Assembly: GCA_023140455.1 (NCBI GenBank)
Contig: JAGLLQ010000119.1
Location: 1-10,688 of the forward strand
Origin: Desulfobacteraceae bacterium
GTDB lineage: Bacteria > Desulfobacterota > Desulfobacteria > Desulfobacterales > Desulfobacteraceae
Length of the DNA stretch: 10,688 bases
Direction: 5' to 3'
The notes under the pieces are model-generated. The model made no database searches, was not told the origin of the DNA, and worked only from the letters and a program-made list of their open reading frames with translations. The translations under genes and the position numbers were made by a program. Positions 1 through 5,241 of this stretch are shown here, piece by piece (position 1 is the stretch's first letter; every line of letters begins with the position of its first letter).

Positions 1-981
1 TCTGGTCAAAAAGCAGCTGATATTGTGCAGGACTTATTAACGCTTGCACGCAGAGGAGTGAAAACCACTCAGATAATATGTTTGAATGATTTGATAGAAC
101 AATACTTAGATTCACCGGAATATGCCAAGCTTACTGGATTTCATCCAAATATTAAGGTTGAATTATTTTTAGATAAAGAACTGTTAAATATTGAAGGTTC
201 TGTGATCCATTTAATAAAAACCATTATGAATCTGGTATCTAACGCTGTTGAAGCACAAGTATCAGGTGGTGAAATTATTATATCAACAAAGAATCAACAT
301 ATTGATAAGCCGGTAAAAGGATATGAAGATCTGAAGCAAGGTGATTATGTTCTTTTAAAAGTTGCTGACAAAGGCATGGGTATACCTTCTGATGATCTAA
401 ATAAAATATTTGACCCTTTTTATACAAAAAAGGTTATGGGTAGAAGCGGTACCGGCTTGGGTATGGCAGTTGTATGGGGTACTGTTCAAGATCATAATGG
501 TTATATTAATGTTGAAAGTAAAGTGGGTATTGGTACTGTGCTTTATCTTTATTTCCCTGTCACACAAAAAATAGTTGCAAACCCGGAGAAAACATTAATC
601 GAAACTAATCATGGGAATCTGGAAAAAATATTGATTATTGATGATATTCCAGAGCAAAGAGAAATAGCCTCTAAAATGCTTGAAAAGTTGAACTATTCTG
701 TTACAGCAGTTTCAAGCGGTGAAAAAGGGGTAGAATATATTAAAAATAACAAAGTTGATTTAATAGTCCTTGATATGATTATGGATCCGGGCATTGACGG
801 TTTAGAAACATATAAAAGGATTTTGGAACACAATCCAGAGCAAAAAGCTATTATAGCAAGCGGGTTCTCAGAGAACGATAGAGTTAAAGGTGCTCAAAGG
901 CTTGGAGCCGGTGGCTATTTGAAAAAACCATATACATTTGAAAAATTAGGACTTGCTGTTAAGGCAGAACTTAAAAAATAG
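1..981 (+). CDS. Hybrid sensor histidine kinase, C-terminal part (HATPase + receiver), 5' partial
   Basis: The frame is open to the left edge, and codons before the GTG at 25 read SGQKAADI, so this is the 3' part of a longer gene and that GTG is not the start. The visible 326 residues begin in the second HisKA helix (AADIVQDLLTLARRGV); the phosphoacceptor histidine lies outside. A HATPase_c domain follows, with N-box MNLVSNAVEA (about nt 226-255), G1 DKGMGIP, F-box FDPFYTKK and G2 GTGLGMAVV. A receiver domain ends the protein: acidic pair in ILIIDDIPEQ, phosphoacceptor Asp at nt 772-774 (LIVLDMIMD), switch Ser in IIASGFS and conserved Lys in YLKKPY. The kinase should autophosphorylate and pass phosphate to its own receiver, then probably onward by phosphorelay; no DNA-binding domain follows. 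Sensor domains and ligand are unknown. It is convergent with the acyl-CoA synthetase gene. The family call is secure; the partner is not visible. Confidence 0.93.
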   Translation, partial: SGQKAADIVQDLLTLARRGVKTTQIICLNDLIEQYLDSPEYAKLTGFHPNIKVELFLDKELLNIEGSVIHLIKTIMNLVSNAVEAQVSGGEIIISTKNQHIDKPVKGYEDLKQGDYVLLKVADKGMGIPSDDLNKIFDPFYTKKVMGRSGTGLGMAVVWGTVQDHNGYINVESKVGIGTVLYLYFPVTQKIVANPEKTLIETNHGNLEKILIIDDIPEQREIASKMLEKLNYSVTAVSSGEKGVEYIKNNKVDLIVLDMIMDPGIDGLETYKRILEHNPEQKAIIASGFSENDRVKGAQRLGAGGYLKKPYTFEKLGLAVKAELKK

Positions 982-999
982 CCTGATCAAAACAGCAAG
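952..999. terminator. Candidate stem-loop between convergent genes
   Basis: CTTGCTGTT (952-960) and AACAGCAAG (991-999) form a perfect 9-bp inverted repeat that brackets the kinase stop codon. A nested AGGC/GCCT pair (962-965 and 981-984) shortens the 30-nt loop. Read leftward, the stem is followed by a T-rich run (TAATTTTT), so it could end transcription of the minus-strand acyl-CoA synthetase; the plus-strand side has no real U-tract. The long loop makes this a modest candidate. Confidence 0.35.
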
Positions 1000-1013
1000 C
1001 CTTAGAAAATTAT

Positions 1014-2798
1014 TTAATACATAGCATCAATCTCATCTTTGTATTTGTCTAAAATTAAACTTTTTTTGAGTTTTAAAGTAGGTGTTAGAAGCCCATTTTC
1101 TATAGTACTTTCATGAACAATTGTTGTCTTTTTAATGGTTTCAAAAGAAGCAAAATTTTTATTTTTTTCTTCAACCTGAGCTTCAATTAATGTGATAATT
1201 TTCTCATTAATCATTAGGTCGTCCAGGGTTTCAAAGGGGATATTATTATTCTTTGCATATTCTGGAACAGTATCAGGATCAAGTGAGATAACAGCTGAAA
1301 GAAATTTTCGTTTATCTCCGATGACACATATCTGGCTTATGTATTTAGATGTTGCAATAACACCTTCAATGGAAGAAGGGGCAATGTTTTTTCCACCGGC
1401 AGTGATTATAAGATCTTTCTTTCTACCGGTAATTTTAAGAAAATTTTCAGAGTCAATTTCACCTAAGTCTCCAGTATATTGCCATCCGTCTTCAGTTAAT
1501 GTTTCTGCTGTTTTCTCAGGCATTTTATAATATTCTTTCATAACATTACGTCCGCGATACATGACTTCGCCATCGTCAGCTATCTTCTGCTCTACGTCTA
1601 CGCCAGGTTGACCCACCCATCCAAAGCGATAATTATCATACCTGTTGAGATTAGTAAAAGAAGTATTTTCCGTCATGCCGATGCCTTCTAAGAGCAGAAT
1701 ACCGGCAGCATGGAAAAATTTACCTATGGAGGGATCCAAAGGGGCCGCTCCACTTATTGCCCATTGGACTCTGCCACCAAGTGCAGCTTGAATTTTACTG
1801 AATACAAGTTTTGTTGCAAGTTTGTATTTTAAGCCAAGTATAAAAGGTACTTCTTGTTTTTTAAGTTTGTACTCGCCAACAAGAGCTCCTGTTTTACAAG
1901 CCCAGTTAAAAATTTTAAGGGCAGCTCCTCCTTTTGCCTCAGCTCCGCTGATAATTTTAGAGTAAACTTTTTCAAATATTCTGGGCACACTTGCAAACCA
2001 GTGAGGTCTTACAACCTGAATATCTTCTATCACAGTGGTTATATCCCGGGCAAAGGTAGTAGTAACACCACAAAAAAGGGCTGTAAAGACACATGTTTTT
2101 GCAAAGACATGGGCAAGAGGGAGGAAGAGGAGCGATTCATATTCGTCACGAACATCTGCACTGTGATACACAGACTGGGCAGTAAACGTAACATTATCAT
2201 TGGTAAGTACCACTCCTTTTGGTACACCAGTTGTGCCTGATGTGTATATGATCCCTGCAGGATCGTCAGGGGTTACTGCATCAACCATTGCCATAAAATC
2301 TTTATCTGAAATATCTTTCCCAAGTTCTAAAAATTCTTCAAATGTCATTATCCAGTCATCATCCCCTGAATCTCCATTGAATAACACTACTTTTTCAACA
2401 TCCGGGATTTCCTTTCGAATTTCCAGAAGCTTATTCAACTGGGTTTCATCTTGGGCAAAAACTATTTTTGCATCGGAATGATCAATTATATATCTGCAAT
2501 CTTTAGCAAGGTTGGAATGGTATATCCCGACATTGCATGCACCAATAGATACAACTCCAAGGTCAGTAAGTACCCAGCGATATGAGGAATAACTCAGGAT
2601 GTTTACTTTATCATTTTTACCAACTCCAAGTGCCATAAGGCTTTTTGATACTGTTTTTACCTGTTCATAAAATTCTGCCCAGGTTACAGATTCAGTGACA
2701 CCAGCTTTGACAAACCATTTATAGGCAGGTTTTGTGTTGAATTTGTCAGAAGTCTCTTTGAGCATTCGGTGGATGTTGGTAAAATCTTTTATCACCAT
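1014..2798 (-). CDS. Long-chain acyl-CoA synthetase (AMP-forming, FAA1/FadD15-like)
   Basis: Predicted cytoplasmic or membrane-associated ligase that activates a fatty acid with ATP and CoA through an acyl-AMP. The product is 594 residues, normal for the FAA1-type branch. Adenylate-forming motifs are complete and in order: P-loop YTSGTTGVPKG (185-195), SGAAPLD (349-355), GIGMTE (372-377), YTGDLGEID (441-449), hinge GRKKDLIIT (458-466) followed by GGKNIAPS, and a C-terminal TPTLKLKK (572-579) carrying the expected catalytic lysine. The start was set at the ATG at 2798 because AAGGAG lies 8 nt upstream of it; an in-frame ATG at 2834 would put that ribosome site inside the coding region. It is divergent from the thioesterase gene. 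Chain length and aromatic versus aliphatic substrate cannot be read from sequence. The role could be beta-oxidation, lipid recycling or uptake of exogenous acids. Confidence 0.95.
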   Translation of the reverse strand: MVIKDFTNIHRMLKETSDKFNTKPAYKWFVKAGVTESVTWAEFYEQVKTVSKSLMALGVGKNDKVNILSYSSYRWVLTDLGVVSIGACNVGIYHSNLAKDCRYIIDHSDAKIVFAQDETQLNKLLEIRKEIPDVEKVVLFNGDSGDDDWIMTFEEFLELGKDISDKDFMAMVDAVTPDDPAGIIYTSGTTGVPKGVVLTNDNVTFTAQSVYHSADVRDEYESLLFLPLAHVFAKTCVFTALFCGVTTTFARDITTVIEDIQVVRPHWFASVPRIFEKVYSKIISGAEAKGGAALKIFNWACKTGALVGEYKLKKQEVPFILGLKYKLATKLVFSKIQAALGGRVQWAISGAAPLDPSIGKFFHAAGILLLEGIGMTENTSFTNLNRYDNYRFGWVGQPGVDVEQKIADDGEVMYRGRNVMKEYYKMPEKTAETLTEDGWQYTGDLGEIDSENFLKITGRKKDLIITAGGKNIAPSSIEGVIATSKYISQICVIGDKRKFLSAVISLDPDTVPEYAKNNNIPFETLDDLMINEKIITLIEAQVEEKNKNFASFETIKKTTIVHESTIENGLLTPTLKLKKSLILDKYKDEIDAMY

Positions 2799-2855
2799 GG
2801 ATATTTCTCCTTGCAAAATATAATTGTTAAACATCTTTAAATGTATAATATAAAT

Positions 2856-2884
2856 CTAATAGCTTGATTAATCATTTATCGCAA
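2856..2884 (-). promoter_or_regulatory. Candidate promoter of the acyl-CoA synthetase gene
   Basis: Reading leftward, TTGCGA (2879-2884) is separated by 17 nt from TATTAG (2856-2861), a reasonable sigma-70-type match that leaves a leader of about 50 nt before the ATG at 2798. The spacer contains a perfect 10-bp palindrome, TGATTAATCA (2865-2874), a possible operator. AT-rich DNA yields such matches by chance, so this is tentative. Confidence 0.4.
2865..2874. promoter_or_regulatory. Palindrome TGATTAATCA, possible operator
   Basis: A perfect 10-bp palindrome lies between the -35 and -10 candidates of the leftward promoter, where a bound repressor would block the polymerase. No regulator gene is adjacent, so the binding protein is unknown. 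Short AT-rich palindromes also arise by chance. Confidence 0.3.
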
Positions 2885-2906
2885 GTGTATTTGTTACATA
2901 TTTATT

Positions 2907-2935
2907 TTGTGTATTGGAAATAAAACAGGTATAAT
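2907..2935 (+). promoter_or_regulatory. Candidate promoter of the thioesterase (and EamA) genes
   Basis: TTGTGT (2907-2912) and a perfect TATAAT (2930-2935) are spaced 17 nt apart, which puts transcription start about 45 nt before the ATG at 2987. The -10 is consensus; the -35 keeps only TTG. It lies back to back with the leftward candidate, so both genes could be controlled from the 188-bp gap. Confidence 0.5.
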
Positions 2936-2986
2936 CAATTTTTTTGTAAAAGAGCAATAAATCGATAAAAAAATAATGGTGGTATT

Positions 2987-3415
2987 ATGAATAATATTTG
3001 GAAAAAAGATATTGATATAGCAGAAGCAGAATTGTTTTCTAAAGATTGTATTGTGGGGCACCTCGGGATTGATATTTTTGAAAGAGGTGATGATTACCTT
3101 AAAGGAAGTATGCCGGTTGACAAAAGGACTATTCAGCCTCTTGGGATTTTGCACGGCGGGGCATCAGTTGTTCTGGCTGAAACTCTTGGAAGTGCCGCGT
3201 CATATATGTCCCTGGACGAATCCCGATACAGTGTAGGCCTTGAAGTTAATGCAAATCACATTAAAAGCGTATCTTCGGGTATGGTTTTTGGGACTGCAAG
3301 ACCTGTTCATTTAGGAAACTCAACACAGGTATGGGATATTACAATTGAGAATGAAGACGGAAAGCTTATTTGTCTTTCCCGTTTAACAATGGCGGTTTTA
3401 AAGGCTAAATTATGA
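2987..3415 (+). CDS. Hotdog-fold acyl-CoA thioesterase, YdiI/MenI type
   Basis: A 142-residue single-domain hotdog thioesterase that hydrolyses an acyl-CoA thioester in the cytoplasm, probably as a tetramer like its relatives. It matches my recollection of E. coli YdiI/MenI over nearly its full length (GDDYLKGSMPVDKRT-QP-G-LHGGASVVLAE, VGLEVNANH, HLGNSTQVW, SRLTMAVL). The catalytic set known for that enzyme is present with a two-residue offset: Gln50, His56 in LHGG, and the catalytic Glu65 in VLAETLGS. MenI removes CoA from 1,4-dihydroxy-2-naphthoyl-CoA in menaquinone synthesis, but the family is promiscuous and no men gene is visible, so that role is unproven. The ribosome site is weak (GGTGG about 4 nt before the ATG). 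The gene faces away from the acyl-CoA synthetase and precedes the EamA gene on the same strand. Confidence 0.93.
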   Translation: MNNIWKKDIDIAEAELFSKDCIVGHLGIDIFERGDDYLKGSMPVDKRTIQPLGILHGGASVVLAETLGSAASYMSLDESRYSVGLEVNANHIKSVSSGMVFGTARPVHLGNSTQVWDITIENEDGKLICLSRLTMAVLKAKL

Positions 3416-3436
3416 GTATATTTATATGCTCAATCT

Positions 3437-3478
3437 GATGTGATGCCTGATTCTTTTTAGAGCATTTTCCATCACATC
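3437..3478 (+). promoter_or_regulatory. Inverted repeat in the EamA leader
   Basis: GATGTGATG (3437-3445) and CATCACATC (3470-3478) form a perfect 9-bp inverted repeat around a 24-nt loop. It ends 5 nt before the ribosome site AAGGAG (3484-3489) of the EamA gene. No U-tract follows on either strand, so a simple terminator is unlikely. It could be an RNA structure affecting translation of the transporter or a binding site for a dimeric regulator. Confidence 0.4.
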
Positions 3479-3499
3479 GTCAAAAGGAGAGCCGCAACA

Positions 3500-4411
3500 A
3501 TGTCTGATACTTTACAAACCCAATCAATTTTCGCAGGTTACCTTTTTGCCATTGGTGCCACAGCAATCTGGTCCGGTAATTTTATTGTAGCAAGGGGATT
3601 GAGTGACAGTATCCCACCTGTTAGTCTTGCTTTCTATAGATGGTTGGTAGCTGTCATTGTTTTCACGCCATTTGCAATTAAAAATATAATCCAGGAATGG
3701 GCGATCATAAAAAAACATATTGGATATTTTTCAATTACATCCTTTCTCGGCATTACAACATTTAATACTCTTATTTATTTTGCAGGCCACACTACAACGG
3801 CTATGAATTTATCGCTGATTGCAATTACATTCCCAATATTTATTATTATTTTCTCAAGGTTTTTATATAAGGAATTAATTACAATAAAAAAAGGAATTGG
3901 TATTGTTCTTGTTTTAGTTGGTGTTCTTTTTTTAATTACAAAAGGTGAGTTCGCGACCATCTTAAACATTTCATTTGCCATTGGTGATGTATGGATGTTA
4001 ATAGCTTCAATAATATTTGCTGTATACAGTCTTTTTTTAAAAAATAAACCTGATGGGTTGAGTATAAAAGCACTTCAACTTTCAACTTTTATCCTTGGAT
4101 TACTTTTTTTATTACCATTTTTTATATATGAGCAAGCCACTGTTTCTCAATCTTTTTTAAACCAAACAACCATCCCTGCTATCCTTTATGTCGGGATTTT
4201 TGCCTCTCTTTGCGCATTTGTGCTATGGAATAAATCAATCGTAGCACTTGGGCCATCAAAGGCGGGCATGGTATATTATACTCTTCCTTTATTCAGCGGT
4301 TTTTTAGGGTATCTTTTTTTGCATGAAACCATCAGCATGATTCATTTTTACAGCATAGCACTTATTTTTTCAGGAATTGTTACCACTAATCATGAATCGA
4401 AAAAATATTAG
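3500..4411 (+). CDS. EamA/DMT-superfamily membrane transporter
   Basis: A 303-residue, very hydrophobic protein of the length and layout of ten-helix EamA (drug/metabolite transporter) permeases, with two tandem five-helix repeats, roughly residues 12-142 and 158-297. The first repeat has the typical GATAIWSGNFIVARG opening and FYRWLVA; the second has LGPSKAGMVYYTLPLFSGFLGYLFLHE, the usual helix 8-9 region of these exporters. It should sit in the inner membrane and move a small metabolite, often an amino acid or a toxic compound; the substrate cannot be predicted. The start is supported by AAGGAG 10 nt upstream of the ATG. It lies 84 bp after the thioesterase on the same strand and may be co-transcribed. 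Its TAG stop is embedded in a hairpin that acts as a terminator for the opposite strand. Confidence 0.93.
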   Translation: MSDTLQTQSIFAGYLFAIGATAIWSGNFIVARGLSDSIPPVSLAFYRWLVAVIVFTPFAIKNIIQEWAIIKKHIGYFSITSFLGITTFNTLIYFAGHTTTAMNLSLIAITFPIFIIIFSRFLYKELITIKKGIGIVLVLVGVLFLITKGEFATILNISFAIGDVWMLIASIIFAVYSLFLKNKPDGLSIKALQLSTFILGLLFLLPFFIYEQATVSQSFLNQTTIPAILYVGIFASLCAFVLWNKSIVALGPSKAGMVYYTLPLFSGFLGYLFLHETISMIHFYSIALIFSGIVTTNHESKKY

Positions 4412-4439
4412 AGCAGGGCAGCATCTGCCCCTGCTCTAA
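4408..4439 (-). terminator. Strong hairpin terminator (leftward), overlapping the EamA stop codon
   Basis: The arms TTAGAGCAGGGCAG (4408-4421) and CTGCCCCTGCTCTAA (4425-4439) pair almost perfectly, with one bulged base and a CAT loop. Read leftward, the stem is followed directly by TATTTTTT, the canonical intrinsic-terminator arrangement, so it should stop transcripts coming from the small-gene region at 4527-5069. Read rightward no U-tract follows, although the GC-rich stem could still protect or pause the EamA transcript. The TAG of EamA (4409-4411) is inside the left arm. Confidence 0.7.
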
Positions 4440-4526
4440 GGGAATGGATGAAATTACGTGGAGGTGCAAGCTCTTATGGTAGCGGAGTTGCTCGTAGAAT
4501 CATCCAGACTTTAACTTCGTATTAAT
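4440..4526. other. Unassigned segment with a small stem-loop
   Basis: This stretch between the hairpin terminator and the mini-ORF is less AT-rich than its surroundings. It contains an imperfect stem GCAAGCTC/GAGTTGC (4466-4473 and 4485-4491). On the plus strand a 25-codon frame from the ATG at 4448 to a stop at 4523-4525 reads MKLRGGASSYGSGVARRI and on, without a ribosome site. On the minus strand the segment would be the 3' untranslated end of the small-gene transcript. I do not recognise it. Confidence 0.3.
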
Positions 4527-4553
4527 TTAAAGAGTATTGCTGCATTGTTCCAT
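4527..4553 (-). CDS. 8-codon mini-ORF with its own ribosome site
   Basis: The ATG at 4553 is preceded by AGGGAG (4561-4566 on the complement) at 7-nt spacing and encodes MEQCSNTL before a TAA. The ATG overlaps the TAA of an upstream open stretch (4553-4612) as TAATG, a layout typical of translational coupling. Such short ORFs are sometimes leader peptides, but no biosynthetic gene follows; the next element leftward is the terminator. It may be a chance ORF. No function is proposed. Confidence 0.25.
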   Translation of the reverse strand: MEQCSNTL

Positions 4554-4618
4554 TAAGCGGCTCCCTTTTTTTCTGATTGTTCAAAAATAGTATGCAAAAA
4601 TCCTTTATGCATGGTGTT

Positions 4619-4679
4619 ACAATATTTGGATTTCAGGGGAAAATCTATTGGTAGAAATACTGATATTGACAGTTAAAAA
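4619..4679. repeat. Diverged 61-bp direct repeat, copy 1
   Basis: This segment aligns without gaps to 5138-5198. By hand count 41 of 61 positions match, best over the complement-strand core CTACCAATNGATTTT (14 of 15). The copy spans the stop codon of the 67-codon small gene. It carries a weak leftward promoter-like pair, TAGATT (4642-4647) and TATTGT (4619-4624) with 17-nt spacing, about 66 nt before the mini-ORF ATG at 4553. Confidence 0.5.
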
Positions 4680-4876
4680 GTCTTAAAGATACCAGTGTAG
4701 TAATAGCATTTATTATTTACCAGTTCTTTCAATTGCAACAACTCATCATAACTGAAGTCTCTGCGATTATCTATAAAATCGTAAACCTCAACGAAATTTG
4801 CTTTATTTATTTTCCGGATGTCTGTCCAACGTCTTTTCATTCCTTTTCGAGTGTCTTCAAAGGGTATATTTAACAT
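4673..4876 (-). CDS. Small hypothetical protein, 67 residues
   Basis: I do not recognise this protein. It is basic and charged, begins MLNIPFEDTRKGMKRRW and contains RWTDIRKINKANFVEVYDFIDNRRDFSYDELLQLKELV, suggesting a small helical cytoplasmic protein, possibly nucleic-acid-binding (inference only). The start at ATG 4876 was chosen because AGGAGG lies 9 nt upstream (4886-4891). The same frame is open up to a GTG at 4960, which would give 95 residues, but that GTG has only a poorly placed AGGG before it and overlaps the end of the 40-codon gene. A longer product made by translational coupling cannot be excluded. It is likely co-transcribed with the upstream small gene and ended by the terminator at 4408-4439. 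Confidence 0.55.
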   Translation of the reverse strand: MLNIPFEDTRKGMKRRWTDIRKINKANFVEVYDFIDNRRDFSYDELLQLKELVNNKCYYYTGIFKTF

Positions 4877-4946
4877 ATATATTATCCTCCTCTTAATATC
4901 AGGCCAATGTATTTTTTCTTTTTGGCACCAGTGAGTATAAGGTTTG

Positions 4947-5069
4947 TTATATATAGCCACCCCTAATAATTTTATCTATAATACACTTATTGCCCGGCTG
5001 TGATTGTTTTGTTAAATGGTTAAATAATTTGTTTGTATATTTTTTTATAAAGCTAACTATTCTTCTCAT
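4947..5069 (-). CDS. Small hypothetical protein, 40 residues
   Basis: A short ORF that a minimum-length cutoff would miss. ATG 5069 has a consensus AGGAGG (5077-5082) at 7-nt spacing and is followed by 40 codons ending in TAA (4947-4949). The product starts MRRIVSFIKKYTNKLFNHL and ends with IIDKIIRGGYI. It is basic, with an N-terminal half that would form an amphipathic helix. It has no signal peptide or true membrane span and I recognise no family. Its 3' end overlaps the alternative GTG (4960) of the next small gene. A promoter-like pair lies about 70 nt upstream. Roles such as a small membrane-active peptide, toxin or leader peptide are possible but unsupported. Confidence 0.5.
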   Translation of the reverse strand: MRRIVSFIKKYTNKLFNHLTKQSQPGNKCIIDKIIRGGYI

Positions 5070-5137
5070 ATTATACCCTCCTGTATTTAATTTAAAATTA
5101 ATCTATTTTTGAAGTGTAAATCAGCTGTTTCATTTTT

Positions 5138-5198
5138 AATAATATTGGATTCAATAGAAAAATCAATTGGTAGAAGTGTTGTAATTCAGGGTAAAAAA
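5138..5198. repeat. Diverged 61-bp direct repeat, copy 2
   Basis: Same orientation as copy 1, offset by 519 bp. Translated leftward the two copies give LPIDFPLKS and LPIDFSIES; translated rightward they give KSIGRN and KSIGRS. Short frames are therefore conserved on both strands, and the repeat may be a relic of coding or mobile DNA rather than purely regulatory. The two copies flank the two small genes. Confidence 0.5.
5139..5166 (-). promoter_or_regulatory. Candidate promoter of the small-gene unit
   Basis: Reading leftward, TTGATT (5161-5166) and TATTAT (5139-5144) are spaced 16 nt apart and sit inside repeat copy 2. Transcription would start about 60 nt before the ATG at 5069. The match is good for sigma-70, but the region is very AT-rich. 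Confidence 0.4.
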
Positions 5199-5214
5199 AA
5201 CCTAAAACACAGGT
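5193..5214 (-). terminator. Weak candidate terminator after the 7TMR-DISM kinase
   Basis: Read leftward from the kinase stop, ACCT-7 nt-AGGT (5211-5214 with 5200-5203) is followed by a run of eight T. The stem has only 4 bp, so efficiency is doubtful. A wider 8-bp inverted repeat, TAATTCAG/CTGAATTA (5182-5189 and 5225-5232), encloses it. Readthrough into the small-gene unit is possible. Confidence 0.35.
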
Positions 5215-5241
5215 AGAATTGTTTCTGAATTATGATTTTTT

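Noticed and set aside
25..27. GTG as the start of the left-edge hybrid kinase
   Set aside because: It falls inside the conserved HisKA helix (AADIVQDLL), and the frame is open to base 1.
1192..2481. Several frames of 61-128 codons antisense to or out of phase with the acyl-CoA synthetase
   Set aside because: All lie within a gene whose motifs are complete in the other frame; they are by-products of its codon usage.
2799..2834. Upstream in-frame ATG at 2834 for the acyl-CoA synthetase
   Set aside because: It would place the clear AAGGAG ribosome site inside the coding sequence, and the added residues (FNNYILQGEIS) do not look like the family's N-terminus.
2894..3154. 86-codon minus-strand frame over the thioesterase and its upstream region
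   Set aside because: It overlaps the catalytic part of a well-matched thioesterase on the other strand and would cover its promoter; no supporting signal.
4918..4945. TTGGCAC near 4920 as a sigma-54 (-24/-12) promoter
   Set aside because: The -24-like GG is present but no GC-containing -12 element follows at the required spacing.
4877..4960. N-terminal extension of the small protein to a GTG at 4960 (95 residues)
   Set aside because: The GTG is preceded only by AGGG directly against it and lies inside the 40-codon ORF, while the ATG at 4876 has AGGAGG at 9 nt. Kept as an alternative by translational coupling.
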